NCBI RefSeq assembly: GCF_001593385.1
Contig: NZ_LUVZ01000045.1
Span: 62,001-126,000 of the forward strand
Direction: 5' to 3'
Length of the DNA: 64,000 nt
Source of the DNA: Chryseobacterium cucumeris
GTDB lineage: Bacteria > Bacteroidota > Bacteroidia > Flavobacteriales > Weeksellaceae
Part shown: positions 43,987-55,648 of the stretch, one piece after another
How positions within the stretch are numbered: the stretch's first letter is position 1
How the letters are laid out: each line of letters starts with the position of its first letter
Position numbers and translations under genes: made by a program
Notes under the pieces: model-generated
Seen by the model: the letters and a program-made list of their open reading frames with translations, nothing else
Told to the model about the DNA's origin: nothing
Database searches by the model: none

Positions 43987-44101
43987 GCCATTAAGTTTCT
44001 TTAGCTTTTTAGGAAAGTTAAGCTTCGCTTTAAAAAGATACTATCTTAAAAATCTCCGATTTTTATTAATTCAACTTCACTCCTTCAAAATCCTTAATGG
44101 C
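43987..44101. repeat. 115-bp spacer with 9-bp inverted ends inside the thi operon
   Basis: GCCATTAAG at 43987-43995 and its exact reverse complement CTTAATGGC at 44093-44101. The interior is AT-rich with no open frame. It separates thiH from thiF, where all the other junctions of the operon overlap or have gaps of 5-24 bp. It may be a small inserted repeat or a folded RNA that affects expression of thiF. Confidence 0.5.
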
Positions 44102-44110
44102 TTTAAAATT

Positions 44111-45229
44111 TTAAAATCCATTATATACGGAATCCCAATCTTTCATCACAGGATCATAACCTGCTTTTTTAATCATGATTTTAATTTCATCCATACTTCG
44201 CTCGTCACTGGTTTCAAACTGTTCCAGAGATTCTTTATCCACCGCATATCCTCCGGGGTTTGTTTTTGAACCTGCACTCATAGCGGTTGCTCCCAGAGAA
44301 ACAATATTATTCCTAAACACTTCATTTTCCCTGGTAGAAATGGAGATTTCAAGGTCTTCATTCCAGATTCTATACGCACAGATCAATTGAAGAAGATCTT
44401 TGTCCTCCATTATGAAATTAGGTTCAATAATCCCTTCTGCCGGTCTGAGCCTTGGAAAGGAAACAGAAAATTTACTTTTCCAGTATTGTTTCTGAAGATA
44501 ATCAATGTGTAATGCGTTAAAAAAACTGTCAACTCTCCAATCTTCAAGTCCAAGAAGAACTCCTAGTCCAATTTTATGAATTCCTGCTCTTCCTATCCTG
44601 TCGGGAGTTTCCAGGCGGAAATGGAAGTTAGATTTTTTACCCTTTGGGTGATATTCTCTGTAAACATCCTGATGATAGGTTTCCTGATACACCAAAACGG
44701 AATGTACTCCTTCCTCATGAAGCAACTTATATTCTTCTTCCAATAAGGGCTGAACTTCAATGGAAATGTTGGAAAAATGAGGCTTTAACTTACGGACAGC
44801 ATTCTGAAAGTAAGGAACTCCTACTATTTTATTGGCTTCACCACTTACCAGCAGCACATGATTCACTCCCATTGATTTCAGAACAGATGCTTCAATCATC
44901 AGTTCCGTATCGGAGAGGGTTTTTCTTTTCAGATGATTATCAAGACTGAATCCGCAATAGGTGCAGATATTCTGACATTCATTACTGAGATACAGCGGTG
45001 CATACAGCTGAATGGTTTTTCCAAATCGTTTTTGGGTAAGCACCTGCGTCATTCCTGCCATAAGTTCCAGTTCCTGAGAGGCAGCTGGTGAAAGGAGATT
45101 CAGGAAATCGTCCAGAGTTTTATTTTTTTTCTGAAGACTGTATCTTACATCTGCCAGACTTACTTTTCCAAGCTTATTCTTCACCTCATCCCACTGATAG
45201 TTTTCAAAAACATCTTTAAAGCTTTTCAT
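44111..45229 (-). CDS. thiH: 2-iminoacetate synthase
   Basis: A 372-residue radical-SAM enzyme that cleaves tyrosine to dehydroglycine (2-iminoacetate) and p-cresol. The cluster motif is CQNICTYCGF (CxxxCxxC, about residues 83-92). A ThiH/BATS-type domain follows, with HPKGKKSNFHFRLETPDRIG and the C-terminal SAGSKTNPGGYA. Using ThiH rather than the oxygen-dependent ThiO fits an enzyme set that works at low oxygen. Ten bases separate it from thiG. Confidence 0.95.
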   Translation of the reverse strand: MKSFKDVFENYQWDEVKNKLGKVSLADVRYSLQKKNKTLDDFLNLLSPAASQELELMAGMTQVLTQKRFGKTIQLYAPLYLSNECQNICTYCGFSLDNHLKRKTLSDTELMIEASVLKSMGVNHVLLVSGEANKIVGVPYFQNAVRKLKPHFSNISIEVQPLLEEEYKLLHEEGVHSVLVYQETYHQDVYREYHPKGKKSNFHFRLETPDRIGRAGIHKIGLGVLLGLEDWRVDSFFNALHIDYLQKQYWKSKFSVSFPRLRPAEGIIEPNFIMEDKDLLQLICAYRIWNEDLEISISTRENEVFRNNIVSLGATAMSAGSKTNPGGYAVDKESLEQFETSDERSMDEIKIMIKKAGYDPVMKDWDSVYNGF

Positions 45230-45238
45230 AAGTTTGAT

Positions 45239-46015
45239 TTATTCAAATAAAAATGAAGTAAGCGGACTTGAAGCTTCGGCATGGTTGGCAATAGCTCCCA
45301 ATCCAGATTCAAAGGCTCTTCTTCCTGCAATCACACCTTCTTTAAAAGCAACAGCCATATTCAACGGATTTCTGGCTACAGCAATGGCAGTATTCACCAA
45401 AACGGCATCTGCTCCCATTTCCATTGCTTTTGCAGCATCTGATGGTGCCCCGATTCCGGCATCTACCACTACAGGAACATTACTCTGACTGATGATTATT
45501 TCCAGAAAGTCCTGAGTTCTCAATCCTTTATTGGTTCCAATGGGTGCCCCCAACGGCATTACTACAGCTGTTCCGGCATCTTCAAGACGTTTGCATAAAA
45601 CAGGATCGGCATGGATATAAGGCATGACAATAAATCCTAATTTAGCCAATTCTTCCGTGGCATATAGAGTTTCAATTGGATCGGGAAGTAAATATTTTGG
45701 ATCCGGATGAATTTCCAGTTTTACCCAGTTGGTTTCCAGTGCTTCTCTGGCTAATTGAGCTGCCAATACAGCTTCTTTGGCGGTTCTTGCTCCGGAAGTA
45801 TTAGGCAGAAGGTGAACGTTGGTTTCTTTTAATGAATCAAGCAAATCGTCTTCACTGGATTGAGCATCAATTCTTTTAAGCGCCATTGTCACCATAGTGG
45901 TTTCTGATGCGATAACAGACTGCACCATATCTCTCATACTTCCGAATTTTCCTGTTCCTAAAAACAGTCTTGATTCAAAAGTTCTTCCTGCTATTTCTAA
46001 TTTCTGATTGTTCAT
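45239..46015 (-). CDS. thiG: Thiazole synthase
   Basis: 258 residues. Joins deoxyxylulose phosphate, iminoglycine and ThiS-thiocarboxylate to give thiazole phosphate. The Schiff-base Lys lies in the [19 protein letters not shown] segment (about 98-116; LEIHPD is diagnostic); [19 protein letters not shown] and [17 protein letters not shown] are the phosphate and C-terminal signatures. Overlaps thiE by four bases (ATGA). Confidence 0.96.
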   Translation of the reverse strand: MNNQKLEIAGRTFESRLFLGTGKFGSMRDMVQSVIASETTMVTMALKRIDAQSSEDDLLDSLKETNVHLLPNTSGARTAKEAVLAAQLAREALETNWVKLEIHPDPKYLLPDPIETLYATEELAKLGFIVMPYIHADPVLCKRLEDAGTAVVMPLGAPIGTNKGLRTQDFLEIIISQSNVPVVVDAGIGAPSDAAKAMEMGADAVLVNTAIAVARNPLNMAVAFKEGVIAGRRAFESGLGAIANHAEASSPLTSFLFE

Positions 46016-46626
46016 ATCATTACTTTTTTTAGTTCGTTAATAATAGTCGGCTGCCTGGTAATAAGTCCGGATACAGCAACACCATAAATCCCGATTTCCT
46101 GTAACGGTAAAATATCTTCGAGAGTAACACTTCCGATGGCAAATATTTTGGGAACGTCTATTGATTTTTCTCTTAATCCATCAATGATAGCCTGGTAGCC
46201 TTCAAACCCCAGAACAGGGCTTAGTTTTTCTTTGGTTGTAGTAAATCTCAATGGTCCTAAACCGATATAATCACAAGATTCTTTGATTCTCTGAATGACA
46301 TCTGAAAGGGTATTAGCCGTTCCTCCAATTATTTTATTTTCGTCTAAGATCAGTCTTGCTTCTTCAATGGCACTGTCGTTCAATCCTAAATGAACACCAT
46401 CTGCATCTATTTCTTTGGCTATTTGTACATGGTCATTGATAATACAAACCGCCTGATATTCTGAACAAAGTTGTTTTGAAATTTCACAAAGATTGATTAA
46501 TTCGTTTTCAGGAGCATTTTTCCATCGAACCTGTACCCATTTGATCCCGTTGTCTAAGGCTTTCCGAATACAAAGTTCCTGTTCCTGCAGGGTATTTCCT
46601 TGTGATATGTATTGTAATTTTTCCAT
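46012..46626 (-). CDS. thiE: Thiamine-phosphate synthase
   Basis: 204 residues from the ATG at 46626 ([19 protein letters not shown]), which lies just after thiD; the longer open frame (to 46704) would run back into thiD and has no family match. Motifs: WVQVRWKN (phosphate), [20 protein letters not shown] (metal and pyrimidine site) and [14 protein letters not shown]. Couples HMP-PP to thiazole phosphate. Confidence 0.94.
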   Translation of the reverse strand: MEKLQYISQGNTLQEQELCIRKALDNGIKWVQVRWKNAPENELINLCEISKQLCSEYQAVCIINDHVQIAKEIDADGVHLGLNDSAIEEARLILDENKIIGGTANTLSDVIQRIKESCDYIGLGPLRFTTTKEKLSPVLGFEGYQAIIDGLREKSIDVPKIFAIGSVTLEDILPLQEIGIYGVAVSGLITRQPTIINELKKVMI

Positions 46627-46631
46627 GTTTT

Positions 46632-47344
46632 CTATGAATGCGCTCCCAATAAAGAGGGATTGCTTTTTAAAAATTTTTCGATGTATCGTTTTCCGTTTCG
46701 GCATGCCTTCTCCATATTTTCGCCTTTCGCCAGTTCTGCTGTAATGGCTGAAGATAAAACACAGCCGGAACCATGTTTAGGAAAATAGATTGTATTGTCT
46801 TCGGACGGGAGTAAAAAAGTTTCTTTTTCGTTTTCAACTAAAATATCCGTTCCCAAATGATCTTTCCGGTGTCCTCCTTTGATCAGTAATGAGCATTGAT
46901 TTGTATCCGGCAAAAGATTATCTCCTCTTAAAATGTGGTATTCGTTATAATTAGGAGTTATTAAACTAAGTTTATTAACCGTACTTTTTAATTGAGGAAG
47001 TGTTTCAAGGTTAAAAAATGTAAATTCAGAAGTACTTTTCAGAACGGGATCCCAAACTATTTTCACTTCAGGATTTCCTTTTTGAACTGTTTTTACAATC
47101 TTACCCAGAAATTCGGCATCCTTCACAATTCCAATTTTCACGGCTGAAACGGAATAATTATCCATCAGTACCTGAATCGCTTCAGTTACTTCATGTATAG
47201 GCCGCCATTCTAAACTCAGGCATTTCGAAGCAGTTTGCAAGGTTAATGCGGTACACACTCCAAGCCCCATCACCTTTGATTGCTCAAAAGTTTTGCTATC
47301 TGATAATAAGCCTGCTCCGCCACTGGGATCGAAGCCTGCAATAC

Positions 47345-47369
<25 letters not shown>
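46632..47369 (-). CDS. thiD: Hydroxymethylpyrimidine/phosphomethylpyrimidine kinase
   Basis: 245 residues, ribokinase-like fold. N-terminal ISIAGFDPSGGAGLLSDSKT (diagnostic), VKIGIVKDAEFL, VWDPVLKST, the anion-hole segment KHGSGCVLSSAITAELAKG. Phosphorylates HMP and HMP-P. Overlaps the TenI-like gene upstream by 25 bp and precedes thiE by 5 bp. Confidence 0.95.
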
Positions 47370-49764
<2,395 letters not shown>

Positions 49765-49971
49765 TTAACCGCCCTGAGTGGCAGTAATGATTAACACTGA
49801 ATCGTTATTGTTTAGCATGGTTTCCGCCCAGACTGACAGCGGAATAATTCGGTTGTTGAGCGCTACAGCAATACCTTTTTTCTTTCCGGGTAACTCAATA
49901 GTCAGTAATGCTTCCAGGTTTGCAGGAAGTACATCAAATGTTTTTCGGGTGTGGTTGATTATAAGTTCCAT
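49765..49971 (-). CDS. thiS: Sulfur carrier protein ThiS
   Basis: 68 residues, ubiquitin-like, ending in the obligatory Gly-Gly (ITATQGG). The Gly is thiocarboxylated after adenylation by ThiF. Leu/Val core: LEALLTIELPGKKKGIAVAL, NNRIIPLSVWAE. First gene of the operon, with the riboswitch starting ~70 bp upstream. Confidence 0.93.
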   Translation of the reverse strand: MELIINHTRKTFDVLPANLEALLTIELPGKKKGIAVALNNRIIPLSVWAETMLNNNDSVLIITATQGG

Positions 49972-50040
49972 TCCTAATAAATTAAATATACTTTAGGAAT
50001 GGCCATTATTGTACAATAGAATGTACAGCAAAAGTCATCT

Positions 50041-50118
50041 ACTTTTCCCTACGCTGGTATGATCCAGATCAGGTTCAAAGGGTAAAGTCTCAGTCTGTTG
50101 GTAACAGACACCCCTAAA
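50041..50118 (-). ncRNA. TPP riboswitch of the thi operon
   Basis: Minus strand: TAGGGGTGTC, the CTGAGA core in GACTGAGACTTTACCC, TTGAACCTGATCTGGATCAT and AGCGTAGGGAAAAG at the 3' end; every THI-box block in order. Ends 70 bp before thiS. Confidence 0.97.
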
Positions 50119-50175
50119 GTTGGGAACGAAGTTAGACATTTTTTTAGAATGCGCAAAATCTGAAATGATAATATA

Positions 50176-50212
50176 GAAAAAGTCCATCTCAAAATTGAGA
50201 CGGACTTTTATG
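50176..50212 (-). terminator. Terminator after the RluA-type gene
   Basis: AAAAGTCCATCTCAA (50177-50191) and TTGAGACGGACTTTT (50195-50209), one mismatch (a G-U pair in the minus RNA). Confidence 0.8.
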
Positions 50213-50241
50213 TTTGCCTTTAATTAACTAAAAATCTTTAG

Positions 50242-50919
50242 TTATTCCTCACAAGCTCTCCAGATCGCATCATTCTGCGGCACGGGAGCTGTTATTTCAA
50301 TATTTTCTTTGGTAACAGGATGAATAAACTCCAGCTTTCTGGCGTGAAGATTGATTCCTCCATCAGGATTGGAACGTGGTGCTCCGTATTTCAGATCACC
50401 CTTAATCGGAACTCCGGTCTTGGACAGCTGTGCTCTGATCTGATGATGCCTTCCGGTTTCAAGATCAATTTCAAGAAGGAGATAATTATCCAGTGTTTTG
50501 ATCACATGATAGGTAAGAATAGCTTCTTTCGCCCCTTCAGTAGCTTTTGGAAAAACAATAGCCTTATTATTTTTTTCGTTTTTCTTTAAATAATGTACCA
50601 GCCTCTGACTTTGTGGGATCATTTCTTTTCCAACAACTGCCCAATATGTTTTTTTGACTTCACGGTTTTTCACCATCTGTGTCAAACGGGAAAGTGCTTT
50701 GGAAGTTTTTGCATAGATCACCAGCCCTGATGTGGGACGGTCTATACGATGAACCAAGCCGAGAAAAACATTTCCCGGCTTAGCATCTCTTATTTTTATA
50801 AAGTTCTTGATGGATTCTAATAGTGATTCATCGCCGGTCTTATCGCCTTGTACAAGCTGACCAACCTTTTTATTAATCACCAGAAGATGGTTGTCTTCAT
50901 ATATAATCTGCTCCTTCAT
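50242..50919 (-). CDS. RluA-family pseudouridine synthase
   Basis: 225 residues. The catalytic Asp is in VHRIDRPTSGLVIYAKT (about residues 58-74), with TGRHHQIRAQLSKTG (about 157-171) and VPIKGDLKYGA in the usual order. No N-terminal S4 domain, so it is a short RluA-like type. It isomerises uridine in rRNA or tRNA; the target cannot be assigned. Followed by a small membrane protein upstream and panB, all on the same strand with 3-12-bp gaps. Confidence 0.9.
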   Translation of the reverse strand: MKEQIIYEDNHLLVINKKVGQLVQGDKTGDESLLESIKNFIKIRDAKPGNVFLGLVHRIDRPTSGLVIYAKTSKALSRLTQMVKNREVKKTYWAVVGKEMIPQSQRLVHYLKKNEKNNKAIVFPKATEGAKEAILTYHVIKTLDNYLLLEIDLETGRHHQIRAQLSKTGVPIKGDLKYGAPRSNPDGGINLHARKLEFIHPVTKENIEITAPVPQNDAIWRACEE

Positions 50920-50930
50920 ACTTGTTCCGT

Positions 50931-51245
50931 CTATCTTCTTCTGTTGGATAAAGACAGGATAATCCCTGCAAGAAGGCCTACCGTTTTAACAGCTGAAAGT
51001 TTTGAGCCTTCCGGAATAAACGCTCCGAATACACAGATAGCCGCTGCAGCATACATGGCATAAACAAAATTCTTATTGGTAAGCAATGGAGCCTGAATAA
51101 AAAAGCTCGCTCCAATCAGAACATAAAATACTTTTCTTGAAAGCAAATGATTGATTTCCGGGGAAAATAAATTAAACCATCCCACGGCCAGACAAATCAA
51201 AGCTGCAATAGATAATATTCCCTGGATAGATTGTTGGTTCTGCAT
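50931..51245 (-). CDS. Small membrane protein, family unknown
   Basis: 104 residues with four probable membrane helices (about 8-25, 38-54, 61-77, 84-98). Ends in NRRR, suggesting a cytoplasmic C-terminus. No motif recognised. Lies between panB and the RluA-type gene in one operon. Confidence 0.75.
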   Translation of the reverse strand: MQNQQSIQGILSIAALICLAVGWFNLFSPEINHLLSRKVFYVLIGASFFIQAPLLTNKNFVYAMYAAAAICVFGAFIPEGSKLSAVKTVGLLAGIILSLSNRRR

Positions 51246-51248
51246 GGA

Positions 51249-52064
51249 TTAATAACTTTCGTTTTCGTTTGGAAACTCTACACTTTTCACATCTTTTACA
51301 TATTGAGAAACTGCTCCTGTAATTTCTGTGTAAAGGTCAAGGTATCTTCTCAGGAATTTCGGGCTGAAACCTTTGTTCATTCCTACCATATCATGATACA
51401 CCAAAACCTGTCCGTCACAATCTGCACCAGCACCGATTCCGATGGTAGGAATAGAAATACTTTCTGTTACTTTCTTCGCTAAATCTGCAGGAATTTTTTC
51501 CAATACGATAGAGAAACATCCTAGTTCTTCCAAAAGCTGTGCATCAGCAATTAATTTTTCAGCTTCAGCTTCTTCCTTAGCTCTTACTTTATACGTTCCG
51601 AATTTATAGATAGACTGTGGTGTTAAACCCAAATGTCCCATTACCGGAATTCCGGCATTGATGATTTTTTTGATAGACTTGGAAATTTCTTTTCCACCTT
51701 CAATTTTTACAGCATGTGCCCCACCTTCCTTCATCATTCTTACCGCAGACTCCAGTGCTTTTTCAGGATTACTCTGATAAGTTCCAAAAGGTAAATCCGC
51801 TACCACCAAAGCTCTGTCGGTTCCTCTTACTACACTTTGAGCATGATAAATCATTTGATCCAGCGTAATGGGTAATGTAGTTTCGAAACCAGCCATTACA
51901 TTCGCTGCAGAGTCTCCAATCAAAATAGCATCTACTCCACCTGCGTCTACCATCTTCGCCGTGGTAAAATCATAGGCTGTAAGCATTGTTATTTTCTCCT
52001 TGTCGAATTTCATTTTACGCAAGGTTTCAGTTGTAACTTTTTTAATTTCAGAGTGAACAGACAT
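51249..52064 (-). CDS. panB: 3-methyl-2-oxobutanoate hydroxymethyltransferase
   Basis: 271 residues. First committed step of pantothenate (CoA) synthesis, adding a methylene group from 5,10-methylene-THF to ketoisovalerate. Signatures: [33 protein letters not shown] (metal site Asp), GVDAI, and [14 protein letters not shown] with [20 protein letters not shown]. No panC or panD is next to it. Confidence 0.95.
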   Translation of the reverse strand: MSVHSEIKKVTTETLRKMKFDKEKITMLTAYDFTTAKMVDAGGVDAILIGDSAANVMAGFETTLPITLDQMIYHAQSVVRGTDRALVVADLPFGTYQSNPEKALESAVRMMKEGGAHAVKIEGGKEISKSIKKIINAGIPVMGHLGLTPQSIYKFGTYKVRAKEEAEAEKLIADAQLLEELGCFSIVLEKIPADLAKKVTESISIPTIGIGAGADCDGQVLVYHDMVGMNKGFSPKFLRRYLDLYTEITGAVSQYVKDVKSVEFPNENESY

Positions 52065-52086
52065 AATTTATCTATTTTTAAAAGTT

Positions 52087-52117
52087 AAAAAGTCGGCCTT
52101 GAGCCGACTTAAGTTTT
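52087..52117 (-). terminator. Terminator after the Crp/Fnr gene
   Basis: AAGTCGGC-CTTGA-GCCGACTT hairpin; in the minus direction it is followed by TTTTTAAC. Separates the regulator from panB. Confidence 0.8.
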
Positions 52118-52124
52118 TGTATGA

Positions 52125-52838
52125 TTATAAAACTACGTGACCGAGTTTCATGAGTTTGTCGTGATTTAAGATCTTGATATTTCTTCCGTCCACTTCAATC
52201 AGGCTATCCTGTTTGAATTCCGAGATCAGGCGGATGGCACTTTCAGTAGCAGTACCGATGATATTAGCTATCTCTTCTCTCGTTAATGAGATCTTGATAA
52301 AGCCTTCAGGATCTACTCCCAGTTTCTGTTCCAGCAGCAAAAGAATTTCTGCCAGTCTTTCTCTTACCGTTTTTTGTGCAAGGAAAGTAATGGTATTGGA
52401 AGATTCTCCTAGTTCGTATGAGATTTTCTGAAGCATTACAAAAGACAATTGTGGGTCTACCTCCAAAAGATACATGAAAATATCTGCAGGTAAAAATACA
52501 CATTCAATATCTGTCATTGCTTCTGCCTTGGCCTGGAAATTTTCCCCGCAAAGCAAAGAACGATAGCCGATGATATCTCCTTCTTTGATAAATCTTAAAA
52601 TCTGATCTTTACCGAACGCTCCTGATTTCGAAAGTTTGGCAGCACCTTTTTCCAGGACAAACACTCCTTTTGGAGTTTCGCCATCCTCGAAAATAGTATC
52701 ATGCTTCTGAAAACTCAGTTTCTTCTTGCCATTAATGTATTTTTCAAAATCTGCGCTAGAAAGTCTTTCTTTAAATGATTTATCATTAAAAACTCTGGCG
52801 AACCTCTCTTCAATTGCTATCTGTTGTTCCTGCGGCAT
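52125..52838 (-). CDS. Crp/Fnr-family transcription regulator
   Basis: 237 residues: cyclic-nucleotide-like beta barrel (residues ~30-150; FEDGETPKGVFVLEKGAAKL) and a winged HTH with TREEIANIIGTATESAIRLI. It has just two cysteines (LLCGEN and IECVF) and none of the N-terminal Cys cluster of Fnr, so it is not an iron-sulfur oxygen sensor. The ligand is not readable. It is divergent from the cbb3 oxidase cluster over an 88-bp intergenic region, so it may control that cluster. Confidence 0.93.
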   Translation of the reverse strand: MPQEQQIAIEERFARVFNDKSFKERLSSADFEKYINGKKKLSFQKHDTIFEDGETPKGVFVLEKGAAKLSKSGAFGKDQILRFIKEGDIIGYRSLLCGENFQAKAEAMTDIECVFLPADIFMYLLEVDPQLSFVMLQKISYELGESSNTITFLAQKTVRERLAEILLLLEQKLGVDPEGFIKISLTREEIANIIGTATESAIRLISEFKQDSLIEVDGRNIKILNHDKLMKLGHVVL

Positions 52839-52856
52839 TTTATATGATATTTATCA

Positions 52857-52888
52857 CAAAAATAGAACTTTTTAACGCGATAAACAAA
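52857..52888 (-). promoter_or_regulatory. Promoter of the Crp/Fnr gene
   Basis: Minus strand: TTTG (52888-52885), 20 bp, TATTTTTG (52864-52857); both boxes match the Bacteroidota consensus. Confidence 0.7.
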
Positions 52889-52907
52889 AAAAATTGTTAT
52901 AATTTTG
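52883..52907 (+). promoter_or_regulatory. ccoI promoter with possible operator
   Basis: TAATTTTG (52900-52907) fits the -7 box. Instead of a -33 TTTG there is AACAA-N6-TTGTT (52883-52898), an inverted repeat that overlaps where -33 should be. Promoters lacking a good -33 often need an activator, which could be the divergent Crp/Fnr protein. Confidence 0.45.
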
Positions 52908-52926
52908 TAGTTCAATATTTTATGGG

Positions 52927-55305
52927 GTGAGCGAGAACTGTTTTCATTGTGGTCAAGGTATAGAAAAAGAGAGAATTTTATTTGATGAAAAGACTTTCTG
53001 TTGTAACGGATGTAAATCTGTTTACGAGATTCTAAATTTAAATCATTTAGGCAATTTCTATGAGCTTAATAAAGGAGCAGGAATTCGTCCGAATGATGAA
53101 AATTCTTCTCAATTTGATTACTTAGACACGCCGGAAATTTTTGAGAAAGTTACTGATTTCTCTGAAGGAAGCACCAGTCTTGTTACTTTCAAAATCCCTG
53201 TCATTCACTGTTCTTCCTGTATCTGGCTATTGGAAAGCCTTCATACATTAAATAAGCACATTAAATATTCGCAGGTAAACTTCACAAGGAAGACTTTGCA
53301 GATTTCATTCAACCATAACGATCTGAAATTAAGCGAACTCGCTAAATTCTTAACCAATCTAGGATACAAACCGGTAATCAGCCTTGAAACCGCTGATAAA
53401 AATGAAGATCATCTTGACAAATCTTTATTAGTAAAATTTGCCATTGCTGCCTTTGCTTTTGGTAACGGAATGTTCCTTGCCTTTCCGGAATATATTGGAG
53501 GGGAAGATTATTGGATGGAACATTACAGAGGTTTATTCAGAACTTTGATATTCCTGCTGGCAACACCTGTTGTATTTTATTCAGCTTCAGACTATTATAA
53601 ATCCGCATGGTACGGTTTAAAAAATAAGATTGTCAATATAGACGTTCCGATTGTCTTAGGAATTTTTGTTCTGTACGGAAGAAGTATCTATGAAGTGGTA
53701 ACAGATTATGGTCCAGGATATTTTGACACTCTTTGTGGACTTTTATTCTTTATGCTTCTCGGGAAAATTTTCCAGAAAAGGACGTACAGTGCACTATCCT
53801 ATGACAGAGATTACAAATCCTTCTACCCGATTGCTGTAACCAAGGTAGATTTCGAAGGTAAACAGGATAATATTTTACTATCTGAAATAAAAGTGGGTGA
53901 TAGAATTCTGGTTAGGAATCAGGAAATCATTCCGGTAGATGCTATTCTGATCAACGGAGAAGGTAATATCGACAACAGTTTCATTACCGGAGAAAGTGAA
54001 AGTATCAGCAAACAGCCTGGGGATAAGATTTTTGCCGGAGGTAAGCAGATAGGATCATCTTTAGAGCTCGAAGTGATTAAAAACGTAGATCAAAGTTATT
54101 TAACTCAGCTTTGGAATAAAGAGGCATTTAAAAAACACGAAACAGGTCTCGATACTCTTACGAATAACGTCAGCAAATATTTCACATTCATTATTTTAGG
54201 TATCGCTTTAGTCGCAGGAACTTATTGGTATTTTATTGATTTAAAAATTATGTTTCAGGTTATTTCTGCGATTCTGATTATTGCATGTCCTTGTGCACTT
54301 GCCTTGTCTGCTCCGTTCACTTTCGGTCACATTATGAGAATTTTAGGCCGAAATAAGTTTTACGTAAAAGATACTTTAACGATTGAAAAAATCGCGAAAC
54401 TTGATACGATTGTTTTGGACAAAACAGGAACCATTACACACAGAAAGAAATCAAACATCAAATACGAAGGATCTGAGATCAACGAATTTGATTCACTGAA
54501 CATTAAAACGTTATTAAAGAACTCCAATCACCCACTTTCAAAATCATTGTACGAATTCATTGAGGTGAACGATGAGTATTTCCCGGTAGAAAATTTCGTT
54601 GAAATCTCTGGAAAAGGATATGAAGCCTGTGTAAGAGGAAATCTGTATAAAATTGGTTCTGCCCGCTACAACAACCAGGAGCCTAAAAACCTTGAAACAG
54701 CAGTTTACATCAGCAAAAATGGAGAATATTTAGGTAAATTCATCTTCAAAAATGAATATCGTCCGAAGCTGAAAGAACTTTTCACAAAACTTACCAATTA
54801 CAAAATATTCATCCTGAGTGGAGACAACTCCTCAGAAGAAAACCAGCTTAAAGAGCTTATTCCGAATTACAAAGGAATGGCCTTTAATCAAAGCCCGGAA
54901 GACAAACTAAATTACATCAAATCCCTTCAGGATCAGCACTTAAAAGTGGCAATGCTTGGAGACGGGCTTAATGATGCAGGAGCCTTAAAACAAAGTAATG
55001 TAGGAATCGCCATTGCTGATGATACGAACAGTTTTACCCCGTCTTCCGATGTCATTATGAATGGAGATAAAGTAGTTACTCTGGACAATTACCTGAACGT
55101 TTGTAAGGGTTCTATCACCATTGTGAAAATGACATTTATAATCAGTTTTCTATACAATATTGTTGGTTTAAGTTACGCTGTTACAGGGCATATGCATCCG
55201 CTTTTCGCTGCAATCATCATGCCAATCAGTTCGATTACAGTGGTTACCTTTACTACACTTTCAACCTGGATTTTAGGTCGTAAATATTTCAAAAAGCAGG
55301 CGTAA
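52927..55305 (+). CDS. ccoI: Copper-type P-ATPase for cbb3 oxidase assembly (CcoI)
   Basis: 792 residues from a GTG start; the ATG five bases upstream (52922) meets a stop at once. N-terminal Cys-rich region with ENCFHCG and FCCNGCKSV (two CxxC-like pairs), then a HMA-type domain with HCSSCIWLLE. Eight membrane helices. Translocation motif ACPCALALSAPF (Cys454-Pro-Cys456), phosphorylation motif LDKTGT (Asp498), hinge MLGDGLNDAGAL. This is the CcoI/FixI pattern: it moves copper into the periplasm for the cbb3 oxidase, to which it stands first in the gene cluster. Confidence 0.93.
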   Translation: MSENCFHCGQGIEKERILFDEKTFCCNGCKSVYEILNLNHLGNFYELNKGAGIRPNDENSSQFDYLDTPEIFEKVTDFSEGSTSLVTFKIPVIHCSSCIWLLESLHTLNKHIKYSQVNFTRKTLQISFNHNDLKLSELAKFLTNLGYKPVISLETADKNEDHLDKSLLVKFAIAAFAFGNGMFLAFPEYIGGEDYWMEHYRGLFRTLIFLLATPVVFYSASDYYKSAWYGLKNKIVNIDVPIVLGIFVLYGRSIYEVVTDYGPGYFDTLCGLLFFMLLGKIFQKRTYSALSYDRDYKSFYPIAVTKVDFEGKQDNILLSEIKVGDRILVRNQEIIPVDAILINGEGNIDNSFITGESESISKQPGDKIFAGGKQIGSSLELEVIKNVDQSYLTQLWNKEAFKKHETGLDTLTNNVSKYFTFIILGIALVAGTYWYFIDLKIMFQVISAILIIACPCALALSAPFTFGHIMRILGRNKFYVKDTLTIEKIAKLDTIVLDKTGTITHRKKSNIKYEGSEINEFDSLNIKTLLKNSNHPLSKSLYEFIEVNDEYFPVENFVEISGKGYEACVRGNLYKIGSARYNNQEPKNLETAVYISKNGEYLGKFIFKNEYRPKLKELFTKLTNYKIFILSGDNSSEENQLKELIPNYKGMAFNQSPEDKLNYIKSLQDQHLKVAMLGDGLNDAGALKQSNVGIAIADDTNSFTPSSDVIMNGDKVVTLDNYLNVCKGSITIVKMTFIISFLYNIVGLSYAVTGHMHPLFAAIIMPISSITVVTFTTLSTWILGRKYFKKQA

Positions 55306-55375
55306 AAGCCCTTATTTAGACTGATTTTAAATTAGCTGAAATCGGCATTTCGTGATGAATGTCATTATTTTTCAC

Positions 55376-55383
55376 TAAATTTG
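55376..55383 (+). promoter_or_regulatory. Candidate promoter box for ccoS-ccoNO-ccoQ-ccoP
   Basis: TAAATTTG, 31 bp before the ccoS ATG. No convincing TTTG -33. Confidence 0.45.
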
Positions 55384-55414
55384 AACCCCGAAAATAGGTT
55401 AATTTTGTTGTCCA

Positions 55415-55627
55415 ATGGATATTCTATATTTAATGATCCTCTGCAGTGTTTCTTTGGCTGCGATTTTCTTGGTCGTATTTATAGTGTATGCCCGAAAAGG
55501 ACAGTTTGAAGATGATGAATCTCCGGCTGTCAGAATCCTTTTTGATGACGAAAAAGTCGAAGAAAAAGATGAAACCGGCAACAAAAATAAAGACGATAAA
55601 GAAATAGGAGAAAATAATAAAAATTGA
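55415..55627 (+). CDS. ccoS: Cbb3 oxidase maturation protein CcoS
   Basis: 70 residues: one membrane helix (MDILYLMILCSVSLAAIFLV, and beyond) then the acidic QFEDDESPAVRILFDDEK that identifies CcoS, with a polar tail. Needed for insertion of haem/copper cofactors in the oxidase. Follows ccoI by 109 bp and ccoNO by 21 bp. Confidence 0.92.
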   Translation: MDILYLMILCSVSLAAIFLVVFIVYARKGQFEDDESPAVRILFDDEKVEEKDETGNKNKDDKEIGENNKN

Positions 55628-55648
55628 GAAAAATAGTGAATAGTTGAT

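Noticed and set aside
46627-46704. Longer thiE N-terminus (start at 46704)
   Set aside because: It would run back into thiD and has no match to the family; the ATG at 46626 fits both family and spacing.
52922-52930. ATG at 52922 as the ccoI start
   Set aside because: It is followed by GGG TGA; the GTG at 52927 opens the real frame.
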